Shown here one piece after another: positions 23,206-34,624 of a DNA stretch of 64,000 bases. Both the position numbers and the translations under genes were made by a program. The notes below the pieces were generated by a model. That model made no database searches. It was not told the DNA's origin and saw nothing but the letters and a program-made list of their open reading frames with translations. How positions within the stretch are numbered: the first letter of the stretch is position 1; each line of letters starts with the position of its first letter. This stretch comes from Hetaerina americana (lineage: Eukaryota > Arthropoda > Insecta > Odonata > Calopterygidae). The stretch covers positions 4,219,501-4,283,500 of the forward strand of contig JAKTNV010000014.1 of assembly GCA_022747635.1 (NCBI GenBank). The letters run 5' to 3'.

Positions 23206-26200
23206 TATTGCGACGATTGCGTCCCCACCTATATAGGTTTTCCATTGTATTGGTCTGATAATGTATTCAAATTTTTTCAATGGACCTAAATAATGAAAGC
23301 CATGGGCGAGAGAGTACATCTTTTTATTTCTCTCTTTACCACTTCGCTTATTTAATTTCCTTCATTTAGCTTTCATCTTTTACCGCAGGGCAGTTTTTCG
23401 CTGTGGAATTACCGTATATGCCATGTGTACATTTTGCGCATTTTAGCGTAATTTTTCAAATTATAACTACTTCTTCATCTTTATTTTACGTGCGCCGATA
23501 TTTATTGATCCTATAATAATAGAGTTAAAGCTGTAATCGATTGAGTACTATAAAATATTTCTCAGGCAATCAATTAAAGGGACTCTATCTTCTTGTTTCG
23601 ATCGCAACAGTGGTCAGTATATAATTCTATCTGGCGTATTTTTCATTGAGAATATTACATTAAAAGGCACATTTATTTTATCTCTCCACCCTTTTTAGAT
23701 CAGGATCTCTCGTTCAGTGTTCTCGTTTAACCTCACGCGATGCGCTCGACCAGTTTTGCACAGAAATGAGCTTAAAAAGCGAGAAGATAATGCGAGTGGG
23801 TTTTCAAATCGTGGGTTTATCTCTTTAATGATTTCAGTGATACCCTTGTATTCATTCCGTGTCTTACATTTGCTCACGCCGATCCCTCCTTTTAAAGGTC
23901 TTCTTAGCTTATCTTTTTCACCTCGTGCATATTTGCGAGAAGAGATTCTACTTTCGAGAATGATTTCTTTTCAACGAGTTTCGAGACAAAGAAGATGAAA
24001 TATTATCTAACAGTCACTTGTCTTAAACAGCTGTGTCTGTGTGCATTTGACCATTTCCTAGTTTATATTATTTTTTCCTTTGTGGCTAACGTTAGTTCGA
24101 GCAGCGAAAACCTCCGCGTATGATATTGAAATGCACATAGGTAAGTGGCCAAATATCAGCGTAATTGCCCGTAAGTCAGTGGAAAATATATGACCGGTGG
24201 AAATTGTGCACTGAGCAACGTCCAAGTAAATATGCTATTTGTTACATATATCGGCTATGCGTTTCTATTTGTCATAGACCACTACAAAAAAACAATTAAT
24301 TATTGACAAATTATCAATTCTAATCAATGGTTTAAACGAGGAAAACGTAATTCTCTCATTGAATACACGAGGCCTATTTAATAAGAAAGGGATGTTTTAT
24401 TAAATTTAAGTTTTAGCGTCTTTAAGTTTTAGCGTTTTTAGCGTCTGACGTCTTTGCAATTTTTAATTTTGTTCCTACTTGCAATTTAAACATTTTTAAT
24501 GTTTCTAAAATGACTTCGGCTTCTTACTTCAATGATTCCTGATTGTTCGTGGAAATAATGAGTATTTGTATCTATCTATAATGCTTATCTGATATGATTA
24601 TGATATCTAATATGATTATGAATATACATATGATCTATCTAATATGACCTCATAAAAGGTTGAACAAGTAAAGGGAGAACAGGACTCCATAAACAGACAC
24701 AAATGACACAAGTCAAGATAACGTGTGCCCATGCTTGGACGAATATTGCATATATGTACTTACCCGCTATTCGCATATCAAATAACTGAATAAGGTAAAT
24801 ATAATTTTCTTATCGAATGAAGACTGAGATTTCGTTGCGCGTAGATCGTTCAATACCATATCGTATTTATATTCCAATTTTCTTTCGCTATACTATAGCT
24901 TAATAAAGGGGAAAGTTATTTTCAAGAAAATTTATTATTATTGTGCTCTCAACTGCCCTCTTCTGTTTCATTTTCCCATTCCTTTTGCGTAAAATCCGTT
25001 CCTTTTCGTATTCCCATTTCTGACGGATTCATCGGTCTAAAAGAGCTTTCAGTGTTTTCCCTCCTACTCATCCCCACGTTGAACACTTACTATAGTTTAT
25101 CTCCCTACAGCTCGGCACCGAGAGTTATTGAGTGCGTGATCATTTGCCCCACTACGGGGTGCGTGAGTTGCGTGCTCTTGAGGTGTCCAGTGACGCTGCG
25201 CGGCCGCTGCACGATGCAGTCATCTCCTGCCTCCCAACTATAATGTGCGCTTAAAAGCTGCAATAATATGAAATTAGTGCTCTTAGTAATTCGAAAAATT
25301 TGGAAAAATATCTCAATGGAATGGCTTTGAATCCAGGTCAAGGTGAATGATTTTTGCTACACACTAAAGTTGCTGGTTTGTAATTCACATTTAGCGGCAT
25401 CTCCGGCAGTTTCTTGGGAACCTTCATGAAGTCGAAAATTCATTGGTAGCCAGGGAGAGGCATTTCATAAAACTTTGGTACCTGTAGAAAAAAAAAGAAA
25501 GGTTTTTAGTTCAATAATCGGCTTTTGTCCCCACTCTTCAGGCCATATCATTTAAATAATGCTTAAATATTTTTCAGACAACTCCATTTGCGCATTTGTC
25601 TCAATCTTAATGACGTATTCAATAGAAATGCCGTCTCTAGAATTCCCTCTCCTGCGGTTATGGAGTACGAATATGATAATTTATCTCGGGAAAAGGTTGC
25701 ATGAGAGCCCCATTATGTCAATAGTCCATTTGATACATTGTAGCATTCTGTTTCTCTGAAATATGACGAGGCAGTTTTTCACTTTTTTTCTTAATCACAA
25801 TGGACAAACAATTAATTTTATCCACTCGTTGCCTCTACCTCATTTCATGGTTCTGTCTACTCAACCCCTCGACTACCTTTCCACACATTCACTAATAAGC
25901 ATCGCGGTTTTCTGCCAAGGAACGACCTTGATGGTGAGACATAAGGCAGGGACGAATATTTAGGATACTCACCATCCGTAACGCATCATCCCATCCTCCC
26001 TTTCATTCTAAATCAATAGAGGAATGGATGCTTCAATAAACCGTTCTAATTTACATTTCATATGACAATGCGGCTTCCTAATCGATAATTCTAACTTAGT
26101 GGAATACTAAAAATTATTTGATTTCCAAAGATTCATCTGTATGCACATAACTCAAAGATTTGGGGTCTATTAATTTTAAACCTTAAACGTTCAGAGTATC

Positions 26201-26400
26201 TGATTTCATGCTACTTTCACTTGGACATTTTTTAAATGGTATATCAATCATTCCATTACTTATATGTGAAGTGCTGTTTTGTAAAGGGGATAGTTTTCTT
26301 GCGTTGTTTGATCGCATTTCAAGTGCCTTCGCAAACCGTTTTGGGTGTCAGACTAGCCAATGAAACCTTCCAAAAATATGCGTTCAATTAAACTTCTTGA
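23206..26400. other. Unassigned AT-rich DNA
   Basis: A short tandem echo of TTTTAGCGTCTTTAAG lies near 24410-24450. No coding or repeat family identified. Confidence 0.55.
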
Positions 26401-26953
26401 CTTTTCCGTCCTCCCAAGTTGTCCGTCTTCCCTCCGCCTTCGGCTCAAACCAACTCCTTTAGGGCCTCCGCCGCACCACCCGACCGTGCGGCCGGCCGCC
26501 GAAACCCCTCTCCCGCTCCCTCCCCCACTCTCCCCATCTGACCCTCACTCCCGCCTCGCCCCTGTGTGTGCCCGGCACCCCCTGCTGGACGCCTCCTTGG
26601 TCCCCCGCCTCCATCTACCCATGCCAAGACCCTCGCTTCGCCCTTCCTTGGGTCCTATGGGTCATCCATTAGTCAACAGGGGGCCCTTGCTCCTCTTTAT
26701 TTTATTCGGACCCCACCCGGTGGCCCCTCCCCCGCCCCACCCTCAGCTTTTCCCCTCCCGATGCTGCTGCGTTATCACTCCTTCCCCCCATGGTTTGTGC
26801 TGCCCTCTCTCATAATAATTTCCCTTTCCTGCATATTTTTAGCGCCATCCATTTAAGGCAGGAAAGGGATGGGGAAGGATTCCTCCCCCTTCCCATGGTG
26901 GTCATCCCGCGTGACGTGTGGAGCATTCGTGCTTACAGCCGAGGGATCGGGTT
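26401..26953. other. C-rich GC island
   Basis: Pyrimidine-rich with Pro/Leu/Ser-type frames and no domain. It is followed by the poly-C run. Confidence 0.55.
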
Positions 26954-26971
26954 CCCCCCCCCCCCCCCCCC
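26954..26971 (+). repeat. Poly-C run
   Basis: 18 C in a row between a pyrimidine-rich block and a SINE-like head. Length is likely variable and assembly-sensitive. Confidence 0.85.
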
Positions 26972-26974
26972 GGA

Positions 26975-27065
26975 GGCCTCGGGATCGAATTCTTCTCGAT
27001 GAATGGTTGCGACGCTTAGACCATGAACAAATACCACCATCAGTGCTTACTGAGGATAAAAACCA
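26975..27065 (-). mobile_element. Weak tRNA-like SINE head
   Basis: The minus strand reads CATGGTCTAAGCGTCGCAAC and then AATTCGATCCCGAGGC, resembling A- and B-box spacing. It abuts the poly-C tract at 26954-26971. It may be the end of the neighbouring SINE. Confidence 0.35.
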
Positions 27066-27305
27066 AAAATAGTAGCAGGTCGGTTTGGTAGGAGATGATA
27101 GAGTTCACACACTACGAGTACTAAGCCCTATACGGCGAGTGTAATTCACCCATAAGGGCAGGGGGGGCAATTCCTTTCCCTGTGCTCGTTATACTTTCAC
27201 AGGAATATCTACTACCCAAAAATCATACGGGTGGAGCTGAGAGATCTCGGGAATCGACCCCAGGCCCTTCGGTCAATGAGACCCCTGGACTACCGCGACC
27301 CACAC
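27065..27305 (-). mobile_element. tRNA-derived SINE
   Basis: On the minus strand, GGTCGCGGTAGTCCAGGGGT (A-box region) is followed by GGTCGATTCCCGAG (B-box). A body of about 150 bp ends near CTACTATTTTTGG. The head is similar in layout to the SINE at 8791, suggesting one SINE superfamily. Confidence 0.58.
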
Positions 27306-30300
27306 TTACTAAGGATATGAAAAGTAAAATGCTTGAGGGGTGCAAGAGGTGTTATTCTTCAGAGTTTCGAATCGAAAAAGAAACGTAAAAATACAAAATT
27401 GATGAGTAGACAAGAAAGTACACAAGAAATATTTAGCGTATAACAAAGATTTTGTTAAATTCATGAACTTGCGACAACATGTCGGACTCAAGTGTTTATT
27501 GTTAAATATGGTCTTAGCTACTTTAAAAATATGTACGCAAACACACAAACGCAAAGATGTAGGTACGTGTGCGTGCACTAAATTATGCACGCACATGTAT
27601 CCACACGTATACCCACCTAGATACATATACGTAGTATAAATGCACGTAATGATTGTTCTATTCATTCCCTAGTTGTTGTTAGTAGCAGCTGTAACTCTCT
27701 CTACTCTTTCGGAAAAAAGATATCTTAAACCCCACCGATCTCTCTGATTTTGAATAAATGAATGCCTTCCAAGTTAATTTTGGAATTATTCAAGTGTAAT
27801 GTACGTCTTTGAAAAATTGATCTTTCACAAAATTACTTAAGCAATGCAGCCTAAAAACTAAACTTCGTTTTTTGGGGTGGTTCCGTCTAATACCTTTTTA
27901 CAACTTTGTCGCAATGTTGTCATATACTCCTTGGACAAGATGAGCGTTGCGATTGGAGAATTTTTATAGGCAGAAATTGATGACAAGAGATGTTGGGAAG
28001 AAGGTTAAGCAAAAGACCTTTGGAAGCAATGACATGGAGAGTGGCTTTGGATGGTTTGGAAACTTGGTCGTCGAAGAAAGATGATACACGTATATTTTTG
28101 GCCTTTTCGGATGTCGGTGTTGAGAAGGTTGGACAAAGTAAACTGGTCATATAGGATATCAAACTAAAATGGACGAAGCATGTTGGGTGAGGAGAGTGCG
28201 TTGTCGGGAGAAATCAAAAGATGGCAGGAAACATGGATGCAGACCATTTTCATTGACGATTAAATGCCAAAGACTGTGACCGAGGGGAGGACGTTAGGCA
28301 AGCTATGTAGGAGTAGGAAAAGATAGGGATATAGAATATATGAGAAATTGAATAAAAGTGAATTTCAGTGAGTGGCGTCAGGTTTTGTCCCGTTTACAAG
28401 GCTAAGAAATGTGCGAGTATACGTTTCAGTCTGACCAAAAACCCACCATAATACGGTAGGCAGTGAAAAAAATATCCCTCTCATAAATAAAGCTTGTGGA
28501 TGACAAATACTACGCTGTAGTAGTAATATGTGTAGGAATTATTCATGTTTTCGATTTTCTCGCTAGGATTTCATTTTAAATTTGTACGTCCCACCAACTA
28601 AAATTTCTCGCTATTTGCCCTCTCAGGGAGCAAGCCAATCCCTTCTTTATCCTCATCATCCCTGTACTTGAGATGTTCTCTTCGGTTGTTCCCCGAGTGA
28701 AAACCAAATAAATTCTTTTCGAGAATCAATTAAGCAAGGCTTGTGGCCAGCGTCGTTACGCGGTTTTCGCTGTTTAATCCCAGCCATTGGTTCATTTTTA
28801 TCATTTAAACCGTACCAGAGAGTACGAAAAATCAGTGAGTTTTAATATAATTTACAGGCTAAGAACAAAGTTTTATCACATATCATCTTTCATTGACTTA
28901 GAGTTCAGAAACTTGTAAGGATTTGAGGAATCAGCAGGAAAGCCGGAAATTTTTAGTGTTGTTTTTTCTGCAGAAAAAGTTCGCACGGCTATTTCCCCGG
29001 AGGGAGATTGCCTTCAGTCTGTCGTCCTCGATACCGCCCACTGCCACCTCCGTGTCTCTGGTGACTAGTGCCGGATCCCTTGCGCGTTTTTTTGCTGTCC
29101 AATTTCAACTTGGGCGGGCCGTATGATACAGGGTGTGCGATAGGACAAATTATTGACACACTGTCAACAAAATTTTGAGTAGCACAACCGTGTATGGATA
29201 ACTTCGACGAACAGATGCATCATTCATTAATTATCATTTGCATGACGTTCTAATGAGCATTATGATGTGGCCTCAATAGCCGATAAATCATAAGGATGAG
29301 AGTCTCCACGGTACGAGAGATTATTATAATGACTTAATCATTTGGTGTGGTGGTAACATAACTAAGGTTACATTGAAAAACAGCATACAAGCATATAATC
29401 CAATATCAGCGAATAAATCAATATAAACTAAAAATACTTGGCCATAATATGGTCGCATACCATTAGATTCGTCTTCCAAACGTTTCTTAAAGCACTTGAT
29501 ATTGGTTTGAAATGGCTTTTGAGAGATTTTCTCCCAGTCTATTCCAGTCTTCCACAGAAATCCAAATGTAATTATTACCTCAGTCATTTCTTTTCTAGGG
29601 AGGTTCAATTTTCTAGTCATGGTTCTCCCTTGATAGAAAAAATATCATCTTCTTAGAAATACCTATAGAGGCTGTTTCTTCGATAAGAGCATTGAACATA
29701 GCCTAAATTCTGTAAAATTTACTTATTTGCTTTAAAGAGTCAATTTTAATTTTTATCACCCAAGTACGTATGATTTTATTTTAAAATTACCGATTCCAAA
29801 CAAACCTTGTCTCCATTGTACCCTTTCAACTCTTTTAATACGACAGAACAAATATAGATCTCAAACTGCCATACTTAAAGCGGGGTCTAAAAAAAATGTT
29901 TATAAACGGATCTTTTATCCTTTTATCTTGAGTATTTTCCTAAGGCTCTCATAATATAATTTAATACTTAAACGCTCTGGTATTTTCACTTTCCACCTGC
30001 GGCCTCCAATTCATGCCGTTATTCAGAATTCGGCCATGTATATTTGCAATTTATTTTTCAATAAAAACGAGCACGGTTCCTTCGCAGATTTATTGGATTT
30101 CGGTAAAATTTTAAACTTTTCAAACTCCAAGATAAATTGTTTTATTTGTTGCAATCGTCGTAGAGTGGCTTATTACCGTTCCTTAGCGGCAGCAAATTAA
30201 TTTTCAATAGAAACCCGTCATAAGTGTTCTCAATTATCCTGAAACTGATTCGATCACCTGAAAGCATTCTGATGAAACTAGCCATGTTCTTTGAGATATC

Positions 30301-30635
30301 AGTGACGTGATCGGAACTATAATGGCACCATGACGCCTTCTTACGACATAGCAGATGTCATAATTTTTTGTTGGACGTAGCTTTCGCTGGACTTCCTCGG
30401 ATAGGGCAGAGACACTCGATATGCCAGATAGTAGCTATATCAATCGTGATTTGGTTTATGATGGGGTATACTCGTAGTCGAAAAACGAGACTCCATATGT
30501 GCTCCCCTATGTTATCTCCACATCAATTCATTGTCACCACCTCAATCATTATATCGTATTAACTCTCCATGTTTAAATATGAATTAATTGTTTCAGACGT
30601 AGCTACGTGGATCAGCTACATGAAGAGTGATGTAA
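27306..30635. other. Unassigned; possible LINE relic 27990-28340
   Basis: 27530-27630 is an alternating CA/TG/TA-rich stretch. 27990-28340 translates to fragments faintly like the C-terminal tail of RTE-type LINEs, but too weakly to call. Confidence 0.35.
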
Positions 30636-30789
30636 AAATAAAACCTAAAAAATCCACATGAAAATAAACTTTAATGCGACTCAGGTTTTACTGCAGTGCA
30701 GGACTATCAGGCCTGATGATGCTGTATCGCAGTGAAAACTGGGTCGCATTAAATTTTATTTTTCATGTGGATTTAAAAAGTTTTATTTT
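30636..30789. mobile_element. Palindromic PLE-like miniature element in dpr intron
   Basis: Arms share AATCCACATGAAAA(A)TAAA and TTTAATGCGAC and meet at about 30711. The right arm keeps a hammerhead-like core; the left is more decayed. It sits about 230 bp upstream of the dpr exon. Confidence 0.62.
30711..30747 (+). ncRNA. Divergent hammerhead-like motif
   Basis: CTGATGA (30713-30719), extra T, stem II GCTGT/GCAGT with an ATC loop and wobble pairs, GAAA (30734-30737), ACTGGG in place of CCTAGG, TC (30744-30745). The GC/GC stem I start is possible. Stem III is poor, so it is probably inactive. Confidence 0.45.
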
Positions 30790-30979
30790 GACATTCTTCA
30801 TCTTGAAATTTGAATGCTGCACAGTCCTGGTAACAAGGCGGTTCACATTTATCGACCATCACTCGTGGGCTGACCGCTCTTCCATCCCCTCGTCACCCCA
30901 CGTCACCCGTGCTTGATCCTTCCGGGACCGGGGTGGTCCTTCCTGAAAACGGCCCACGCCCATGCCCCAAAACGCCCGT

Positions 30980-31017
30980 CTCTCCCAACTGACGCCCCTT
31001 CTTCTGTCTCCTTGCAG
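30980..31017 (+). promoter_or_regulatory. 3' splice site of the dpr exon
   Basis: A CTGAC branch-point-like sequence lies at 30989-30993. It is followed by a pyrimidine-rich run and the acceptor TTGCAG ending at 31017. The second AG (31018-31019) is an alternative acceptor that would shift the frame, so the first is preferred. Confidence 0.7.
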
Positions 31018-31324
31018 AGCCCCACGCCGCCTCAGTACGTGTTCTGGTACCACAACGATAGGATGATCAACTATGACACGTCCAGCCCCGGCGGTGGGGT
31101 CACGGTGGGCGCGTCGCAGGGCGGCGTGGCGGGGGCGGCGGCCCCGGGCGCCGGGGCGGGAGCGGCAGCTGCCCCGGGCGGCGGCGTGTCCGTCAGCACG
31201 GAGCCCGGACCGAAGACGCACAGCCGCCTCCTTATCAGCCGAGCCACGCTCGGACACTCTGGGAACTACTCCTGTCGGGCATCCAACACCAACCCCAGCA
31301 CCATCCACGTCTTCGTGTCCAGAG
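31018..31324 (+). CDS. dpr-family Ig domain 2 exon (internal coding exon)
   Basis: This internal exon encodes the second half of the second Ig domain of a dpr-like protein. The dpr family are insect cell-surface Ig proteins that bind DIPs during neuronal wiring. The reading is phase 0 at the start and phase 1 at the end, giving 102 residues plus one base. Visible motifs are QYVFWYHNDRMINYD (strand C with the core Trp, residues 6-20), KTHSRLLI (66-73) and SGNYSCRASNT (81-91, strand F with the second cysteine), ending in IHVFVSRG. Splice signals fit well: CTGAC branch-like site, pyrimidine tract and CAG acceptor at 31015-31017, and AGAG|GTGAGT donor. Residues about 25-54 are a Gly/Ala-rich insert not typical of the family, between strands C' and D; the flanking GGGVTV and GGGVSV look like duplicated copies. 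Family members usually have Asp in the DxGxYxC motif, but here it is His. Other exons of the gene are not recognisable in the window. The specific dpr paralogue is unknown. Confidence 0.88.
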
Positions 31325-31331
31325 GTGAGTG
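31321..31331 (+). promoter_or_regulatory. 5' splice site of the dpr exon
   Basis: AGAG followed by GTGAGT is a near-perfect donor. The phase-1 exit after the Ig strand G sequence is the usual exit phase for Ig exons. Confidence 0.75.
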
Positions 31332-32187
31332 CACATCTACGGTGGCCGCACGGATTCCACGAAAACAATTGGGGTCACAAATTCGGACCATATGACACAA
31401 ACATCTAGACCATGAGGGCGAATGGACATTTGGCGGTATTGGAACTTAAATTTTTCTGTGGCGTATTGCTCCTTAATCTTCGCCGTTGGCGAACTGAATA
31501 AGTTTAAATCTGCGACGTCTTCCGCTGGTGCAATACTGAATTCTAATCCATTAAACTTGTAACAGAAAAACTTTTAACATAATACAATAATAAAAATTAA
31601 ATAATGTGACATTAAAATGCTTATTTTTTCGACATAATTGTTTCTAAAAATATAATGGTCGCTCTCTATTAAACACCCAAAAGCCATGGTAAAGTTTCAA
31701 TGATGACAGTCAAATACTTACGTTTGATATTGATTCAAGGAACTCATAATACATAAATAAAGAAGATAGGAATATATTGGGGAGATTATCGGTGGACCGT
31801 CGTGTAAGACATACCTGTATTACGTGTCATCCTTAACCAAAATCCCGTAATTTCTAGTAATGCATTAAATAATTAACCATTTATTGTAAATGTGAACCCA
31901 GGCTGTCATTAGCTTTGGTGCAGAGGAGTAAACCAAAAGCTAATACTATGAATAGCTCATTTTTATTCTGCGGGTAATTTGTGTTGCGAATTGTGTGGAA
32001 TACCTGCTTGCTGACTGCTTTGCTACATTAAATGCCAAATGCAAGATGAAAAGCAGAACTTAATATTTAGCCATTTCAATAGGCGTAACAGTACAATGTG
32101 TAGCGACCACTAGGGGCTTAAATTGTCCCTTCCACCATCCTCCACTGTCCTCTTAACAAATACAATAGCGGCAGTAGCCATGCTAAT
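31325..32187. other. Intron after the dpr exon
   Basis: Begins at the GTGAGT donor. AT-rich, no exon recognised. Confidence 0.6.
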
Positions 32188-32199
32188 GAATAGTCCGCT
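32188..32199. repeat. Left target-site duplication of the PLE
   Basis: GAATAGTCCGCT is repeated exactly at 33101-33112, immediately outside the element. PLE duplications of about this length are known. Confidence 0.8.
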
Positions 32200-32244
32200 G
32201 AATAAAATTGTCTGAGGCGTCACTTTGTGGAAGCGATTCATATC

Positions 32245-32401
32245 GGAAAAGAAAGAAATACTTGGTTGTTCCACATATATTTTATTAACACGACCTAGGT
32301 TTCGACTTACAAAGTCATCATCAGGTAAAGAACAGAAGACACAGGGCTTTATATAGTGGATAGAGAACTGGAGAGGGGAGGTGTTTGAGAAGAGGGAGGA
32401 G
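32245..32401 (-). repeat. PLE terminal arm (pLTR), left
   Basis: This 157-bp arm is the reverse complement of 32944-33100. It includes a hammerhead-like motif on the minus strand. Confidence 0.88.
32289..32327 (-). ncRNA. Hammerhead ribozyme motif, left PLE arm
   Basis: This is the exact inverted copy of the motif at 33018-33056: core CTGATGA at 32324-32318, predicted cleavage after 32292. It lies in the same strand sense as the GIY-YIG ORF. Confidence 0.72.
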
Positions 32402-32960
32402 GGGAAAGAGAAAGGGAAATGGTGTGTAAGTTTGGGGGGAGGGGGAGAAGACGGTTGTGTATGGCGTCGGGGTGGGAGATTACGGTTGGGTACTGCTTCA
32501 GGGGGGGAGAGGGGCTGAGGAACAGAGGGAGGTCCAGGAGGGGGGAACGGGAGGAATAAGTTAGGTCATTAACTAGAATACCCTTAAGGTGACTATTCTT
32601 TGAAATTTCCAACCGTTCCAAGGCATCTAATCTTAAGCCTTTTTTCTCTACATGCAGAATTTTGGGGACAAAGTCACTGGAGTGGTTGTTTTCTATAAGG
32701 TGCTGGGCAAAATTGGATGACATATTTCCGTTTTTAAAACAAGCGTAATGTTCCTTGACACGATCACTGAATTTCCTTCCGGTTTGTCCAATGTAGAAGG
32801 CAGAGCACTCACAACACAATTGATAAACTCCACTCCTTTCCAATGCGGGAATTTTGTCCTTGCAGTTTGATAAAAGGTTCCCTAAGTTGGCTCTATTATA
32901 GAAGGCAGGTTTAATATTGTTTCCTGCAAGGGATCTGGTGACTCTCCTCCCTCTTCTCAA
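32349..32960 (-). pseudogene. PLE GIY-YIG endonuclease, C-terminal remnant
   Basis: The minus-strand frame is open for about 200 codons without an ATG start, as expected for a 5'-truncated ORF. Counted from 32960, GVYQL (the GIY motif) is at residues 44-48 and FYIGQTGR (the YIG motif) at 55-62. A CCEC cluster lies between them, followed by RVKEH (67-71) and FAQHLIENNH. This is the PLE-type GIY-YIG domain, which nicks target DNA. The preceding KPAFYNRANLGNLL and CKDKIP match the linker before the EN domain in PLEs. The RT domain that should lie upstream is missing, so the copy is not autonomous. The last 50 or so residues are Pro/Ser/Leu-rich and end inside the left arm. Confidence 0.85.
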
Positions 32961-33100
32961 ACACCTCCCCTCTCCAGTTCTCTATCCACTATATAAAGCC
33001 CTGTGTCTTCTGTTCTTTACCTGATGATGACTTTGTAAGTCGAAACCTAGGTCGTGTTAATAAAATATATGTGGAACAACCAAGTATTTCTTTCTTTTCC
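32944..33100 (+). repeat. PLE terminal arm (pLTR), right
   Basis: This is the inverted partner of 32245-32401. It holds a TATAAAG-like box (CTATATAAAG, 32989-32998) 20-odd bases before the hammerhead motif, and an AATAAAA signal at 33059-33065. Confidence 0.88.
33018..33056 (+). ncRNA. Hammerhead ribozyme motif (PLE type)
   Basis: CTGATGA (33021-33027) is followed by one extra T. Stem II is GACTT/AAGTC with a TGT loop (33029-33041). GAAA (33042-33045), the palindromic CCTAGG as a minimal stem III (33046-33051) and TC (33052-33053), the predicted cleavage site, complete it. A short stem I TAC/GTG closes the motif. The order is that of a type I hammerhead. Short palindromic stem III is known in PLE hammerheads that act as dimers. 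The extra base after the conserved A9 departs from the common core, but an extra residue there is tolerated in at least one viroid hammerhead. Confidence 0.72.
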
Positions 33101-33112
33101 GAATAGTCCGCT
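33101..33112. repeat. Right target-site duplication of the PLE
   Basis: This is an exact copy of the 12-mer at 32188-32199. It begins at the first base after the right arm ends (CTTTTCC). Confidence 0.8.
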
Positions 33113-34624
33113 TTCAATGATGCCAGAAAAACGAAGATAACTCTCCGAATGACCTACTTCCCCCCTGAAAAACAGAACCGAGGTTCTCATTGTCGCCGAG
33201 TCTCTTGCGTTATCGGAATAAAAGCTCAAAGTTTCGTATTTGAGACTTTGATCGCACTGAATCAGGGATTTCGGAAAAATGAATTTCGAAAAATAGACAT
33301 GTATAATTTCCAAGCGAGTGCAAAAAATCACCTAGTCAGGGCACAGTCTTGTTATCTATCCACAAGCCATACGATTTTGCTTGAGGTATCCCACAAGCAC
33401 TCCGTTATATTTTGTTATCCACATTTTCTCTCCTGTTATTCTCTCCTTTCACACACTCGCAGTCCGCATTCGTCCTCATTACCTTCCCCATTTTCCCATG
33501 GCCACCGTTCCACCATGGAATCAATGTTCGAGCCGTTTTTACATAATTCTCTTCCCATCTTGTCCACCATTTATTAAATTACCCTCGCATACGTATTTTC
33601 CAAGAGATTCTCTCTATACTATCGTTTCGAAAAACCGCAGATATCCCAAAGTAGGCATAATTTTCGATTCCTACTGTGGCAAGGTTGTTTCTGTTACAAT
33701 TAAAAATAAAATTAAGAAGCAAAGAAGAATAACGGAGAGGAATATCTATTATGATTCTTTTTCGCGAGGCTGTTTTCGTGTGATCTTAGGCTCGCACTTT
33801 TTTCCGTTCTGGTTGATAAATGATCTTCTTGCTTCGCGGATTTCGCAAAGCAGGATTGGTTTTTATCGTATTGAACCAAGTCGCGAGATGACAGATCGAA
33901 GCTAAATCCTTCCGATAGCAATCTTTTTCTTACTGGCATGTAAATTATCTTATATCTACCATTGTTACCTTATACTGGATTTCCGAAGTAATCTCATTCT
34001 AGCGCCGCTTCTCATACGTACGCCGTGGCACCAACTTTGTTCCCGCCCTAATCCTCTTTCATCCACCGACTCGAATGCGATTATTCTCTCTTTATTTACT
34101 TTCATTGTTTACCTTTCTTCGCGACTAAAGGGCTACCATTTTATTCCTTCGCGCAGTGGATTTCATTCTTTTCGCCCTTGGAATGAGTATCTTCTCTCCA
34201 CCCCTTCTCCCCGGGGTAATTCCCTCTGCTTCCTAAGATCAGTGTTCCCCACCACTGGAGTGCTTTCAGACCGCGTATTGCGGATGAAAGGAGAATGAAA
34301 TACCCACGGATAATGTGAATTCGTGTGAGATGGCTCGGATCTGGAGATGAGCTTAAACAATACGGTTAGCTGACGCGATTACCTTCCTCTCTCTGTAACG
34401 TTTATATCAGTGGATTAAATACTAAGATAGCTCACCCTGCTTTGAATTTAAATAATCTATGAATAAGGCGTTTCCTGTTTTTTTTCTACCGCCGCGAATA
34501 TACACCCACATAATTCAAAAAATAATATATTCTCAACCTATATAATGCCTATTCAAAGTACAAGGTTTTTATAAAATTTATTAGGAAAAATTTCGGAAAA
34601 ATAGATTTATATCCGATTTTAATG
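33113..34624. other. Unassigned
   Basis: Pyrimidine-rich patches at 33400-33600 and 34150-34230. No gene recognised. Confidence 0.55.

Larger units (their letters stand above)
32200..33100 (-). mobile_element. 5'-truncated Penelope-like element with inverted arms
   Basis: It consists of a 45-bp extension (32200-32244), a 157-bp arm (32245-32401), 542 bp of unique sequence and an inverted copy of the arm (32944-33100). The arms appear identical by eye. A 12-bp direct repeat, GAATAGTCCGCT, flanks the unit at 32188-32199 and 33101-33112. The unique part encodes a GIY-YIG endonuclease on the minus strand. Terminal repeats (pLTRs) in inverted order, a short one-sided extension, 5' truncation and hammerhead motifs in the arms are all known for PLEs. 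The RT domain is absent. Arm identity suggests a recent insertion. Confidence 0.88.

Noticed and set aside
26360..26856. Pro-rich ORFs in the C-rich island
   Set aside because: Composition-driven; overlapping frames are all open and none shows a domain.
27920..28340. Possible RTE-type LINE C-terminal relic
   Set aside because: Only faint similarity in scattered residues and no RT motif, so not listed as an element.
30859..31368. Long minus-strand ORF opposite the dpr exon
   Set aside because: It is the antisense shadow of a GC-rich exon. Its Arg/Ala/Gly-rich translation has no motif, while the plus strand has a clear Ig domain with splice sites.
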